Origin: Hornefia porci
GTDB taxonomy: Bacteria > Bacillota > Clostridia > Peptostreptococcales > Anaerovoracaceae
Length of the DNA: 64,000 nucleotides
Assembly: GCF_001940235.1 (NCBI RefSeq)
Contig: NZ_MJIE01000001.1
Location: forward strand, 2,604,001 to 2,668,000
Reading direction: 5' to 3'
Within the stretch, counting starts at the first letter, position 1, and each line of letters begins with the position of its first letter. Of this stretch, positions 26,381 through 35,818 are shown piece after piece. The notes beneath the pieces were generated by a model, which saw only the letters and a list, made by a program, of their open reading frames with translations, was not told the origin of the DNA and did not search any database. The position numbers were made by a program, and so were the translations under genes.

Positions 26381-28024
26381 ATGCCTATTACACAATATCT
26401 GGAGCGTAACGCAAAGGAATGGCCGGACGATGTGGCGCTGGTGGAGCTGAATCCGTCCGTCTCGCTGCCGAAGCTGACGACATGGCGGGAATACGAGCTG
26501 ATCGAGCCTGCGCGCACCGATAAGTACCGGGAGGAAATCACCTGGAAGGTCTTTGACGAAAAAGCGAACCGGGTGGCGAATTATCTGATCACCCGGGGGA
26601 TTCGCCCGGGTGAGAAGGTGGGAATCCTTCTGATGAACTGCCTGTCCTGGCTGCCGATTTATTTCGGCATTCTGAAGGCGGGGGCGGTCGCGGTACCGCT
26701 GAATTTCCGTTACGCTGCTGATGAAATCGAGTATTGTGTGAATCTCGCCGATATTCGCGTGCTGATCTTCGGCGATGAGTTTATCGGGCGGGTGGAGGAA
26801 ATCGTTCCCAACATCGGCGCGGGGAGGCTGCTGCTGTATTTCGGACAGTCCTGCCCGACCTTCGCGGAGAATTTCATCTTCCAGACCTCAAACTACTCCA
26901 GCAAGGCGCCTGATGTGAAAATCACAGATGACGACTACGCCGCGATTTATTTTTCCTCCGGCACGACCGGATTCCCAAAGGCAATCCTTCACAAACACAG
27001 GGCGCTGATGCATTCCTGTCAGGTGGAGCAGCACCATCACGGGCAGACCAGGAAGGACGTTTTCCTTTGTATTCCTCCCCTCTACCACACGGGAGCCAAG
27101 ATGCACTGGTTCGGCAGTCTGATCTCCGGGAGCCGTGCGGTGCTTCTGCGGGGAACAAAACCAAGGGATATTCTTCATGCTGTTTCGGAGGAGCGCTGCA
27201 CGATCGTGTGGCTGCTGGTGCCATGGGCGCAGGATATTCTGGACGCCCTGGACCGGGGAGAACTGAAACTGGAGGATTACAATCTGGAGCAGTGGCGGCT
27301 GATGCATATCGGAGCACAGCCTGTACCTCCTTCCATGATTCGTCACTGGAAGGAATACTTTCCGCATCATCTCTATGATACAAACTACGGTCTGTCGGAG
27401 TCGCTGGGACCGGGCTGTGTGCACCTCGGCGTGGAGAATATCGACAAGGTGGGTGCTATCGGCGTTCCGGGATTCGGCTGGGAGGCGAAGATCGTCGATG
27501 AGAACCGGAAGGAACAAAAGAAGGGTCAGGTGGGTGAGCTTGCGGTTCGCGGGCCTTCTGTCATGATCGAATATTATAAAGACCCCAAGGCTACGGAGGA
27601 AGTCCTGTCAGAGGACGGCTGGCTGTATACCGGAGACATGGCCAAGCAGGATGAAGACGGGTTTTACTATCTGGTGGATCGCAAGAAGGACGTCATCATC
27701 TCCGGCGGTGAGAATATCTATCCGGTTCAGATTGAGGATTTCCTCCATACTTATGACGCGGTAAAGGATGTGGCGGTCATCGGTCTTCCGGACAAGCGTC
27801 TGGGCGAGATCTCCGCAGCCGTCATCGAGGTCAAGGATGGATATACCTGTAACGAAAAGCAGATTAACGAGTACTGCATGAAACTTCCGCGGTACAAAAG
27901 ACCGGTCCGCATCATCTTCGCCGATGTTCCGCGCAACGCTACCGGCAAAATCGAGAAACCGAAGCTTCGGGAAATGTACGGCGGCGCGTTCCTGGTGGCG
28001 GCCGAAAACGAAGTCACAGACTGA
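26381..28024 (+). CDS. AMP-dependent acyl-CoA synthetase (medium-chain / fatty acid-CoA ligase type)
   Basis: 547 residues. ANL motifs are AIYFSSGTTGFPKAIL near residue 188, NYGLSESLGPG near 335 (in place of the more usual YGxTE), WLYTGDMAKQDEDG near 415, the hinge LVDRKKDVIISGGENIYP near 432 and the C-terminal ATGKIEKPKL carrying the catalytic Lys. It makes acyl-CoA from acid, ATP and CoA. It differs enough from the synthetase at 4517 to be a distinct paralogue. AGGAAAGG precedes the start. Confidence 0.88.
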   Translation: MPITQYLERNAKEWPDDVALVELNPSVSLPKLTTWREYELIEPARTDKYREEITWKVFDEKANRVANYLITRGIRPGEKVGILLMNCLSWLPIYFGILKAGAVAVPLNFRYAADEIEYCVNLADIRVLIFGDEFIGRVEEIVPNIGAGRLLLYFGQSCPTFAENFIFQTSNYSSKAPDVKITDDDYAAIYFSSGTTGFPKAILHKHRALMHSCQVEQHHHGQTRKDVFLCIPPLYHTGAKMHWFGSLISGSRAVLLRGTKPRDILHAVSEERCTIVWLLVPWAQDILDALDRGELKLEDYNLEQWRLMHIGAQPVPPSMIRHWKEYFPHHLYDTNYGLSESLGPGCVHLGVENIDKVGAIGVPGFGWEAKIVDENRKEQKKGQVGELAVRGPSVMIEYYKDPKATEEVLSEDGWLYTGDMAKQDEDGFYYLVDRKKDVIISGGENIYPVQIEDFLHTYDAVKDVAVIGLPDKRLGEISAAVIEVKDGYTCNEKQINEYCMKLPRYKRPVRIIFADVPRNATGKIEKPKLREMYGGAFLVAAENEVTD

Positions 28025-28089
28025 ATTGAGATCCACCTGGCGGCGGAACTTTGCTCCCGGCGCAGGGAGTTTTGATAACTAATGAAGAT

Positions 28090-29154
28090 ATGAAAGACCA
28101 GAAAGAAACGGAACAATTATTATCATGGTATGACGCCCGACGGCGAATTCTGCCGTGGCGTGAGGAGCCGACGCCGTATCATGTCTGGCTTTCTGAAATC
28201 ATGCTTCAGCAGACCCGGGTGGAGGCCGTGCGGGAACACTACGCGCGATTCCTCAGGGAGCTTCCTGATATTCACGCTCTGGCATCGGCTGATGAGGACT
28301 GTTATCTGAAGTTGTGGGAAGGACTCGGATATTACAGCCGCATCCGCAATATGCATAAGGCTGCGGTGGAAATTGAGGAACGCTGCGGCGGCGAAATGCC
28401 GAAAACCGCGGAAGAACTCGTGCGCCTCCCCGGTATCGGTGAATACACGGCGGCAGCCATCGCCTCCATCGCCTTCGGTCAGCCTGTTCCCTCTGTGGAC
28501 GGAAACCTGCTGCGGGTCTGGGCCCGAAAAACGGCCTCGGCGGACAACATCAAAGCACCTGCCACAGTAAAATCCGCCCGGGCCTATTATGCTGAACGGA
28601 TTTCCCGGACGCGGCCCGGCGACTATAATCAGGCACTTATGGATCTGGGTGCGACCGTCTGCCTGCCGAAGGGGCAGCCGGACTGTGACCGCTGTCCCTG
28701 GAGCCGGTGCTGTTCGGCGCATCTGGACGGTCGTGAACTCGATTTCCCCGTCGTGCCTGCGAAGGCGTCGCGTCGCGTGGAGAAACGCACCGTCTTCATC
28801 ATTCATGACTCATCTCACGTTCTCCTGCACCGCAGAGGGGACAAGGGGCTTCTGGCAGGGCTCTGGGAATTTCCGGGCACAGAAGGCGTCCTGACAAAGT
28901 CTTCTGCCGTTCAATTTCTTCAGGAACACGGCTTAAAACCGACGGAAATCAGGAAACTGCCGCCGGCAAAGCACGTTTTCTCTCACGTGGAATGGCGCAT
29001 GACCGGCTATGACGTCTTTGCTGACGGCTTGTCCGCGCTTCCTCTTCCTGAAGACTATGCAGCCGCGTCCCGCACAGACCTGGAGGAAATTTACACAGTT
29101 CCGTCTGCGTTCGCGGCGTTTCTCAACAGCGAAGCCATACGGAGCCTGCTTTGA
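28090..29154 (+). CDS. mutY: A/G-specific adenine glycosylase
   Basis: About 354 residues. MutY features are RILPWREEPTPYHVWLSEI followed by MLQQTRVEAV (catalytic Glu), the helix-hairpin-helix LPGIGEYTAAAIAS, the catalytic Asp in PSVDGNLLRVWAR, the [4Fe-4S] cysteines in CLPKGQPDCDRCPWSRCC, and a C-terminal NUDIX-like domain that reads 8-oxoguanine. It removes A mispaired with 8-oxoG. The start at 28090 is uncertain: the nearest GGGAG is about 20 bases away, and an in-frame TTG lies closer to it. Confidence 0.9.
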   Translation: MKDQKETEQLLSWYDARRRILPWREEPTPYHVWLSEIMLQQTRVEAVREHYARFLRELPDIHALASADEDCYLKLWEGLGYYSRIRNMHKAAVEIEERCGGEMPKTAEELVRLPGIGEYTAAAIASIAFGQPVPSVDGNLLRVWARKTASADNIKAPATVKSARAYYAERISRTRPGDYNQALMDLGATVCLPKGQPDCDRCPWSRCCSAHLDGRELDFPVVPAKASRRVEKRTVFIIHDSSHVLLHRRGDKGLLAGLWEFPGTEGVLTKSSAVQFLQEHGLKPTEIRKLPPAKHVFSHVEWRMTGYDVFADGLSALPLPEDYAAASRTDLEEIYTVPSAFAAFLNSEAIRSLL

Positions 29155-29196
29155 TTCCGTGAATCTGAGCACTTGTGTGATATATGCGAGGAAACA

Positions 29197-30105
29197 CTAT
29201 TCCTTTTCTCTGCGTCCGGAGACGATCCAGGGCGCAGGTTCAATCTCGAAGGTGTTCTTGGGGCCCAGTCTGGAGATGGCGACCTGCAGAACCTCCGGGT
29301 CTTTGATCCCGTGCGCCTCAAACACATTTTTGAGCTGACCGGCTTCCACAAAATCCAGTGTGTAGACCACCAGAATGATATGGGGGTTCAGCTCCATAAG
29401 ACACTGAATCTCCTGCTCCATACTTGCGGAGGCGACGATGAAGGCGATGTCAGGCACCGGACATGAGGCAAGAGTTTCCTTGTCCACATGATCCACAATC
29501 CGTACATTGCGCAGGTCGAAGTAGTCGATATTATCTTCCAGCGCCTCTCTCTGTTTGTGGTTGTATTCCACGGCGATGACCGTTCCCTCGTTCGCCTGGA
29601 AGGCCGCGTCGATGGCGATAATCTCGCCGCCCACGACGCAGACGGTGTCCTCGGCGTCGATATGCATCTTGCTGAGAATAATGTTGCGCAGCTCTGACCC
29701 CACCTGACTGGAGGAAGAACGGACCGAAAGGTCGCCCAGCCCGCTTTTGTAGGTGCTGACGGCGTTCGGGTTGACCACCAGCATGCCGGCGGAGGCGTTG
29801 ATCCCGCGGTCGATCATGAAGCGCACATCGTCGTGCTTGATGGGGCCTGTCGGATCGGAACCCTCGTTGTACCAGACCTCGCAGCCGCCCAGACCCGCGT
29901 TCCACATATGATAGAAAATTTCTGTATCGCCGGCCTCCATGAAGGCCAGAACCGCTTTATGCGACTCCACAGTGGGAATGAGATTCTTGTTCTTTTTTGT
30001 CACATCCATCATCTTGATCTGCTCCAGATCGATGGGGGTGTTTTCCGCAAAATACTGCAGCCACTGAAGAATTACTTCGTTTGTGAAGATTACATCGTTT
30101 GCCAT
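29197..30105 (-). CDS. CbiT-like (precorrin-6B methylase 2-like) SAM-fold protein
   Basis: About 302 residues starting MANDVIFTNEVILQWL. The C-terminal half aligns in pattern with CbiT/CobL-C: GTVIAVEYNHKQREALEDN, VPDIAFIVASASM and the terminal VAISRLGPKNTFEIEPAPW-type block ending IVSGR. The SAM-binding loop is unusual: VCVVGGEIIAIDAAF instead of a GxGxG-type loop, so cofactor binding is doubtful. No other cobalamin genes are nearby. The N-terminal half (1-110) is unrecognised. Convergent with mutY and divergent from rarA. The long minus-strand frame continuing past 30105 is not part of it. Confidence 0.7.
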   Translation of the reverse strand: MANDVIFTNEVILQWLQYFAENTPIDLEQIKMMDVTKKNKNLIPTVESHKAVLAFMEAGDTEIFYHMWNAGLGGCEVWYNEGSDPTGPIKHDDVRFMIDRGINASAGMLVVNPNAVSTYKSGLGDLSVRSSSSQVGSELRNIILSKMHIDAEDTVCVVGGEIIAIDAAFQANEGTVIAVEYNHKQREALEDNIDYFDLRNVRIVDHVDKETLASCPVPDIAFIVASASMEQEIQCLMELNPHIILVVYTLDFVEAGQLKNVFEAHGIKDPEVLQVAISRLGPKNTFEIEPAPWIVSGRREKE

Positions 30106-30133
30106 AGATTTCAGCTCCTTTCCTGTTAAACTG

Positions 30134-30162
30134 ATTATACTCGATTTATGCCGCAACATCAA
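30134..30162 (-). promoter_or_regulatory. Promoter of the CbiT-like gene
   Basis: On the minus strand TTGATG (30162-30157), spacer 17 and TATAAT (30139-30134), about 30 bases before the start codon. Confidence 0.7.
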
Positions 30163-30207
30163 ACAGAAACTCCTTTTTTGTGCTATACTATACGCGGGAG
30201 AAGAAAT

Positions 30208-31551
30208 ATGGAACAACAGACTTTTTTTAACAATACGTCGGTCAACCAGCCGCTGGCCGACCGGCTCCGCCCCCGGGACCTGGATGAGTTCGTGGGACAG
30301 AGCCATCTCCTCGGGAAAGGAAAGATTCTGCGCCGCCTGATTGAGGGAGATCAGGTCTCTTCCATGATTTTCTGGGGACCGCCCGGCGTAGGCAAGACGA
30401 CTCTGGCCAAGATTATCGCTCATCGCACCCGGTCCTCCTTCATCGAGTTTTCCGCGGTGACCAGCGGGATCAAGGAGATTCGCGGCATTATGAAGCAGGC
30501 GGATGAAAACCGCTTTTACGGAGAGAAGACCATCGTCTTCGTGGACGAGATCCACCGCTTTAACAAAGCGCAGCAGGATGCGTTTCTGCCTTTTGTAGAG
30601 AAGGGTGCCATCACGCTCATCGGCGCAACCACGGAAAATCCGTCCTTCGAGGTGAACGGCGCGCTCCTTTCGCGCTGCAAGGTGTTTGTGCTCCAGCAGC
30701 TGACGCAGGAGGACATTACGGAGCTTCTGCAGAGAGCGCTGGAGGATCCCAGAGGCTTCGGCGACCAGCATGTGGTGATGAACAAAGACTATCTGGAAGC
30801 AATTGCCGCCTTTTCCAACGGAGACGCGAGAAATGCTCTTTCTACGCTGGAGATGGTCGTTCTGAACGGTGATGTTGACGGCGACACGATCACGGTGACG
30901 GAGGAAACCGTGGAGCAGTGTACGTCGAGAAAGTCGCTGCTGTATGACAAGGACGGAGAAGAGCACTACAATCTCATTTCCGCGCTGCATAAGTCCATGC
31001 GCAATTCCGATCCGGACGCGGCGGTTTACTGGCTGGCGAGGATGCTGGAGGCCGGAGAGGATCCGATTTATGTCGCGCGGCGCGTCACCAGATTCGCCAG
31101 CGAGGATATCGGGATGGCGGATTCCCGGGCACTGGAGGTCTGCGTCGCGGCGTTTCAGGCCTGCCGGCTGATCGGTATGCCCGAATGCTCCGTGCACCTG
31201 ACCCACGCCGTGGTGTATTGTGCTTTGTCCCCGAAGTCAAACGCCATGGAGCAGGCGTATAATGAGGCGAAGGCAGACGCTCTGAAAAGTCTGGCGGAGC
31301 CGGTTCCCCTGCAGATCCGCAACGCGCCCACGAAGCTCATGAAGGAGCTGAAATACGGTGCGGGATACAAATATGCTCACGACTACAAGGAAAAGATAAC
31401 GACGCTGCAGTGCATGCCGGATTCTCTGATCGGAAAGGAATATTACCATCCTACAGAGCAGGGGCTGGAGGCCAGATACAAAGAGCGGTACGAGCAGATC
31501 AAGGAATGGAAGGAAGAACACCGTAAGCAGGAAAGCGAAAAAGAAAAATGA
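30208..31551 (+). CDS. rarA: Replication-associated recombination protein A (AAA ATPase)
   Basis: About 447 residues. RarA/MgsA features are [16 protein letters not shown] at the N-terminus, Walker [17 protein letters not shown] near 52, Walker [16 protein letters not shown] near 105, the sensor [19 protein letters not shown], and the C-terminal MgsA region ending [12 protein letters not shown]. It acts at stalled replication forks. The start is placed at 30208 ([10 protein letters not shown]) behind GGGAGAAG; a frame from 30148 lies in the promoter region. Confidence 0.92.
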   Translation: MEQQTFFNNTSVNQPLADRLRPRDLDEFVGQSHLLGKGKILRRLIEGDQVSSMIFWGPPGVGKTTLAKIIAHRTRSSFIEFSAVTSGIKEIRGIMKQADENRFYGEKTIVFVDEIHRFNKAQQDAFLPFVEKGAITLIGATTENPSFEVNGALLSRCKVFVLQQLTQEDITELLQRALEDPRGFGDQHVVMNKDYLEAIAAFSNGDARNALSTLEMVVLNGDVDGDTITVTEETVEQCTSRKSLLYDKDGEEHYNLISALHKSMRNSDPDAAVYWLARMLEAGEDPIYVARRVTRFASEDIGMADSRALEVCVAAFQACRLIGMPECSVHLTHAVVYCALSPKSNAMEQAYNEAKADALKSLAEPVPLQIRNAPTKLMKELKYGAGYKYAHDYKEKITTLQCMPDSLIGKEYYHPTEQGLEARYKERYEQIKEWKEEHRKQESEKEK

Positions 31552-31581
31552 GAAGACAGAACAGACAGGGAGAAAGAAACA

Positions 31582-32541
31582 ATGGCAATGCAGTTTAACA
31601 ATATGACGGCCTACGATGTTAAATCCGCGATTTTCGGCGTGGTCACGGCGGATGCGCTGGGCGTTCCGGTGGAGTTCAGCGTCCGTGAGGACCGGCGCAG
31701 AGATCCTGTTACGGGAATGCGGGAATACGGGACGTATAACCAGCCGAAGGGAACATGGTCGGATGACTCCAGTATGACGCTGGCGGCGCTGGACAGCCTG
31801 TCCGCAGGCGTGGATTACGGGGAGATCATGAAACGGTTTGCGGCCTGGGCGCAGAAGGGTGATTATACGCCGTACCGGGAGACCTTTGACATGGGCGAAG
31901 CGACGCGGCGGGCGATTAACCGGTATCTGGACGGTACGCCGCCTCTGGAATGCGGCGGAACGGGAGAACGGGACAACGGCAACGGCTCACTGATGAGGAT
32001 TATGCCCTTTGTGCTTGTGGCGATTAGGGACGGCGACCGGAAAATCAGTGATCTCACCGGAATTCATAACGCTTCCGCATTGACGCACAGGCATCCGCGC
32101 TGCATGGCTGCCTGCGGGATCTACGCCCGGCTTGCGGCGGCGCTCATCGACGCGATGACGGGGAACAAAATGAACCTGGCGGCTGCCGCGGTTTCCGGAG
32201 CGCTGGAGGATTACCGCAATTCTCCGTTTGCAGAGGAAACGGGCACCTACCGGCGGATGGCGGATCTGAAGGCTCTGGCGGATTTGCCGGAATCGGAGAT
32301 CCGGAGCTCGGGTTATGTGGTGGATACGCTGGAGGCTGCGGTCTGGTGTTTTCTGAATACGGAAAGCTATCGGGACTGTGTGCTGAAGGCGGTGAATCTG
32401 GGAGAGGACACGGATACCGTCGCAGCGGTGGCGGGAGGACTGGCCGGCGTCTGGTACGGGTTTGACGCAATTCCGTCCGACTGGGTTGCCGCCCTTGCCC
32501 GCAGAGAGTGGATTGAAGAACTGTGCAAGGGCCTTCTGTGA
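31582..32541 (+). CDS. ADP-ribosylglycohydrolase family protein
   Basis: 319 residues. Dinuclear Mg site motifs are GVVTADALGVPVEF near the N-terminus, GTWSDDSSMTLAALDSL near 58 and GEDTDTVAAVAGGLAG near 273; NGSLMRIMPF and HRHPRCMAACGIY are further family blocks. The enzyme class removes ADP-ribose from proteins, nucleic acids or small molecules. It follows rarA by 30 bases and could be cotranscribed. Confidence 0.88.
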   Translation: MAMQFNNMTAYDVKSAIFGVVTADALGVPVEFSVREDRRRDPVTGMREYGTYNQPKGTWSDDSSMTLAALDSLSAGVDYGEIMKRFAAWAQKGDYTPYRETFDMGEATRRAINRYLDGTPPLECGGTGERDNGNGSLMRIMPFVLVAIRDGDRKISDLTGIHNASALTHRHPRCMAACGIYARLAAALIDAMTGNKMNLAAAAVSGALEDYRNSPFAEETGTYRRMADLKALADLPESEIRSSGYVVDTLEAAVWCFLNTESYRDCVLKAVNLGEDTDTVAAVAGGLAGVWYGFDAIPSDWVAALARREWIEELCKGLL

Positions 32542-32607
32542 AGGAACGCCATCGGAAAAGAACGCTATCGGAGAAAGAGAAAAGACTGAAAGAATGAGGA
32601 AAAGATT

Positions 32608-33741
32608 GTGAATGTGAGAACTGTATATCTGAAAAGAATACTGACGCTGATTATTGCCGTCCTTACAGCGCTGTCGCTTGCGGGAACGGATCCGGCAGCG
32701 GTCAGCGCTGCGTCGGGTGTCGCGGCGCCGACAAAGGTGAAGGCGGCGAATCTGTACAGCGGAATCCGCCTGACATGGAAGAAACCGGCGAAAAAAACCA
32801 CCTTCCGGATTTATGTGAAAACCGGAGGGAAATACAAAAAAGCCGGCACGGCCTCCGCAAATAAATTTGTATATAAAAAAGCGAAGTCCGGGAAAACCTA
32901 CACCTTCCGGGTACGCGCGTACAGAAAAGGAAGCCGTTCCGGATACAGCAGGACGGTCACGAAGAGGTTCGTCCGTTCGCTGGCCAATATGGAGTACAAA
33001 GGAAAGGGCTATGCGGTGCTGCACGGCAATAAACCGGCTTTCTCAGACGCTCAGGTGACCCGGGCCCGGAACGCGTATATCACGTTCGGTAAGCTGGATG
33101 ACAGAGGCCGCTGTACGGCGGTGACCGCCAGTGTGTCCTCTGAGACGCTGCCCAGAGAGGAACGCGGCGATATCAGCTCGGTACATCCCACCGGATGGGT
33201 CAGCGGACAGGGCTGGCAGCGGTGTCACCTGCTGGCTTTCAGCCTCGGAGGGGGCAACGCCAATCCCCGGAACCTCATCACCGGATCCGCGCAGATGAAC
33301 GTGAGCGGCGGTATGTGGATTTTCGAGGAACAGGTGCTGAACTATGTCCGTCAGACCGGAAATCATGTTCTCTACCGGGTGACGCCGGTTTTCAAGGGGA
33401 ACGAGCTCGTGGCCAGAGGCGTTCACATGGAGGCCAGGTCCGTGGAGAATGCGGGATTGCAGTATAATGTCTATGTGTTCAACGTCATGGACGGGTACAA
33501 AATTGATTACGCAACCGGCAGGGTGCGCGCGAAGAACGCCGCCGCCGGAGAGAATCCTGGCGGCAGCAGTCACAGCAACGCCAAAAGGACCTACATCCTG
33601 AACGAGAACACGAAAAAATTTCATTATCCCAGCTGCAGTGCTGTTAAGAGGATGAAGCCCTCCAACCGGAAGAAGGTGAAGACCAGCCGCAAGAGTCTGA
33701 TTCGAAAAGGCTATGACCCCTGTAAAATCTGTGAGCCGTAA
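32608..33741 (+). CDS. Secreted DNA/RNA non-specific endonuclease with fibronectin-like domain
   Basis: 377 residues, GTG start behind GAGGAAAAG. A signal peptide (LKRILTLIIAVLTALSLAG, then AVSA-AS) is followed by a fibronectin type III-like module (about 40-125), then an EndA-like nuclease domain (about 130-310). The catalytic region is WQRCHLLAFSLGGGNANP with NLITGSAQMN; the usual DRGH is here QRCH, keeping the His. A C-terminal cysteine module HYPSCSAVKRM...GYDPCKICEP resembles the metal-binding ends of other secreted nucleases. Possibly involved in DNA scavenging or extracellular DNA turnover. Confidence 0.82.
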   Translation: MNVRTVYLKRILTLIIAVLTALSLAGTDPAAVSAASGVAAPTKVKAANLYSGIRLTWKKPAKKTTFRIYVKTGGKYKKAGTASANKFVYKKAKSGKTYTFRVRAYRKGSRSGYSRTVTKRFVRSLANMEYKGKGYAVLHGNKPAFSDAQVTRARNAYITFGKLDDRGRCTAVTASVSSETLPREERGDISSVHPTGWVSGQGWQRCHLLAFSLGGGNANPRNLITGSAQMNVSGGMWIFEEQVLNYVRQTGNHVLYRVTPVFKGNELVARGVHMEARSVENAGLQYNVYVFNVMDGYKIDYATGRVRAKNAAAGENPGGSSHSNAKRTYILNENTKKFHYPSCSAVKRMKPSNRKKVKTSRKSLIRKGYDPCKICEP

Positions 33742-33775
33742 TTTCCCGGCGTGCACTGAATTGTAAAATATAGGT

Positions 33776-33804
33776 TGGACAAAGGGGAGACGCTATAGTA
33801 AAAT
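33776..33804 (+). promoter_or_regulatory. Promoter of the pterin/folate/ilv operon
   Basis: TGGACA at 33776-33781, spacer 17, TAAAAT at 33799-33804, about 35 bases before the queD-like start codon. Confidence 0.6.
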
Positions 33805-33838
33805 GGGTAGCAAGGAAAAAAGCTTTGGAGAATGACGA

Positions 33839-34201
33839 ATGATTTTAGTAAAGGAATTTGAATTTGACGCGGCACATAATCTGATCAATTATCACGGGAA
33901 GTGCGAGCGCCTGCACGGGCATACCTACAAGCTGGTCGTAAAGCTGGAAGGAACCCGGGGACCGGAGGATATGATCTATGACTTTGTGGATCTGAAAAAC
34001 CTCGTGAAGGAACACATTCTGAATGAATTTGATCATCACTATATCAATGAATTCATCGAGCAGCCGACGGCGGAAAACATCGCAGTGTACGTCTGGAACA
34101 GGCTGGCCCCGCTGGTGAAGACAGAGAACGCGCATCTCTGTGAGATCCAGGTATGGGAGACAAAGACATCAGGGATTATTTATCACGGAGAGGAAGCATG
34201 A
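33839..34201 (+). CDS. 6-pyruvoyl-tetrahydropterin / 6-carboxytetrahydropterin synthase family protein (QueD-like, possible folate role)
   Basis: 120 residues. Zinc ligands are in FDAAHNLIN and LHGHTYK; the catalytic region is KCERLHGHTY, and the C-terminal Glu/His region is CEIQVWETKTSG. It heads an operon with folE2, folP and folK, and no folB is present. In this family a Cys supports queuosine precursor synthesis, while an adjacent Glu is linked to side-chain cleavage that bypasses FolB. The Cys-Glu pair here fits a dual-function (PTPS-I/III) enzyme. This assignment is inference from motif and context. Confidence 0.85.
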   Translation: MILVKEFEFDAAHNLINYHGKCERLHGHTYKLVVKLEGTRGPEDMIYDFVDLKNLVKEHILNEFDHHYINEFIEQPTAENIAVYVWNRLAPLVKTENAHLCEIQVWETKTSGIIYHGEEA

Positions 34202-34971
34202 AGGACGTACAGAATCAGCCGGACCGGAGACAGATCTATCTGAATCAGGTGGGGATCAAGGATTTCCGGATGCCGATGGAGATCTGCAACAAAAACGGAG
34301 AATGGCTCAGTACCGCGGCGGACATCAGTCTGCTGGTGGGGCTCGACGCCAGCCTGCGGGGCACACATATGTCCCGTTTCGTCGATATGATCCAGGAGAA
34401 TCGGCGGATGGACCTGAAGCACATGAGAAATATCCTGGAAAGCATTCAGCAGCGTCTGGAATCCCGGAGCAGCTTTGTGCGGATGAAGTTTGATTATTTT
34501 ATTGAAAAGGAATCGCCGGTCACGCGGCTGGCCTCCTTCATCAATGTCCAGGTGGAATACAGTGCGAGTCTGGAGGGCAATGATTTTGAGTTCGACATGA
34601 AGGTGATCACGCCGGTGACGACTCTTTGTCCCTGCTCCAAGGAAATTTCGGAGTATTCGGCGCACAATCAGCGCGCCAATGTTTCGATTCAGATTCGCCG
34701 CAAGAAGTTCATGTGGATTGAGGACCTGGTGGAGATCGCGGAACAGAGCGCAAGCTCGCCGGTGTATTCTCTGCTGAAGCGGCCGGATGAGAAATATGTG
34801 ACGGAACACGCCTACGATAATCCCCGGTTCGTGGAGGATGTGTGCAGGGAGGCCAAGCTCCGTGTGGACAGAATGCGGGATGTGAAGGAATACTGCATCG
34901 AGGTGGAAAGCCTGGAGAGCATCCACAACCATTCCGCCTACGCGATGGTTACCGGCGGAGAGGAGATATGA
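34198..34971 (+). CDS. folE2: GTP cyclohydrolase I, type IB (FolE2)
   Basis: About 257 residues. The diagnostic block is TPVTTLCPCSKEISEYSAH followed by NQRANVSI, which carries the metal-binding and catalytic Cys of FolE2. It converts GTP to dihydroneopterin triphosphate using a metal other than obligate zinc. The start codon overlaps the preceding stop (ATGA), and GAGAGGAAG is upstream. It is the first step of the folate pathway encoded in the surrounding genes. Confidence 0.93.
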   Translation: MKDVQNQPDRRQIYLNQVGIKDFRMPMEICNKNGEWLSTAADISLLVGLDASLRGTHMSRFVDMIQENRRMDLKHMRNILESIQQRLESRSSFVRMKFDYFIEKESPVTRLASFINVQVEYSASLEGNDFEFDMKVITPVTTLCPCSKEISEYSAHNQRANVSIQIRRKKFMWIEDLVEIAEQSASSPVYSLLKRPDEKYVTEHAYDNPRFVEDVCREAKLRVDRMRDVKEYCIEVESLESIHNHSAYAMVTGGEEI

Positions 34972-34981
34972 CAGGAGCATT

Positions 34982-35818
34982 ATGAAACATTTTCTTTTAA
35001 AGAACGGAGAGAGAAAGGAATTCGCGCACATGGAGATGATGGGGATCATCAATGTCACGCCGGATTCTTTTTTCGCAGGCTCCAGAACGGCAGACACACA
35101 GGCGGCTGTGGAACGGGCGGACCGTCTGATTCAGGAAGGCGCGTCGTTTATCGATGTGGGCGGAGAATCGACCCGCCCCGGTGCGGAGAAGGTGGAGATC
35201 CGGGAGGAAATCGGCCGGGTCTGCCCTGTGATTGAAGGGATCCGGAGGAGACATCCGGAGGTTCTGCTGTCAGTGGATACATATAACGCGGAAACCGCCG
35301 AAGCGGCCGTTGCTGCCGGCGTGGACATCATTAACGATATCAGCGGACTGACCTTTGACGAAAACATGGCGGCGGTGGCGGCGAAAACCGGCGTTCCGGT
35401 GATTCTGATGCACACCGGAGGCAGACCGGATGTGATGCAGAATGATCCGCACTACGATGACGTTGTGCAGGAGGTACACGATTATCTGCAGCGGCAGATC
35501 GACTACGCTGTGGCTTCAGGAATTTCCCGGGAGAAAATCATCATCGATCTCGGAATCGGATTCGGCAAAACCTTCGAGCATAATATGACGCTGCTGCGGA
35601 ATATAGACCGTTTCGCGGATCTGAACTGTCCGCAGCTTCTGGCGGTGTCGCGGAAAACCTTCATCGGCGCGCTGCTGGACGAAAAGGATCCGGCGGACCG
35701 GCTGTACGGAACCATTGCGGTGACTTTGTACGGGCAGATGCACGGCATCGAGATGGCGAGGGTCCATGACGTGAAGGAGAACTATGACGCGGTCCGCATG
35801 ATGGAGGCGCTGCGATGA
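34982..35818 (+). CDS. folP: Dihydropteroate synthase
   Basis: 278 residues. Signatures are MMGIINVTPDSFFAGSRT near the N-terminus, FIDVGGESTRPGAE near 57, IINDISGLTFDENMA, VILMHTGGRPDVMQ, IIIDLGIGFGKTFEHN and VSRKTFIGALL. It joins p-aminobenzoate to the pterin pyrophosphate and is the sulfonamide target. It ends in an ATGA overlap with folK. The sequence before MEMMGI (about 15 residues) is a short extension. Confidence 0.94.
   Translation: MKHFLLKNGERKEFAHMEMMGIINVTPDSFFAGSRTADTQAAVERADRLIQEGASFIDVGGESTRPGAEKVEIREEIGRVCPVIEGIRRRHPEVLLSVDTYNAETAEAAVAAGVDIINDISGLTFDENMAAVAAKTGVPVILMHTGGRPDVMQNDPHYDDVVQEVHDYLQRQIDYAVASGISREKIIIDLGIGFGKTFEHNMTLLRNIDRFADLNCPQLLAVSRKTFIGALLDEKDPADRLYGTIAVTLYGQMHGIEMARVHDVKENYDAVRMMEALR

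Noticed and set aside
30106..31206. N-terminal extension of the minus-strand frame beyond the CbiT-like start
   Set aside because: It is antisense to rarA, and the real start at 30105 has its own ribosome binding site and promoter.
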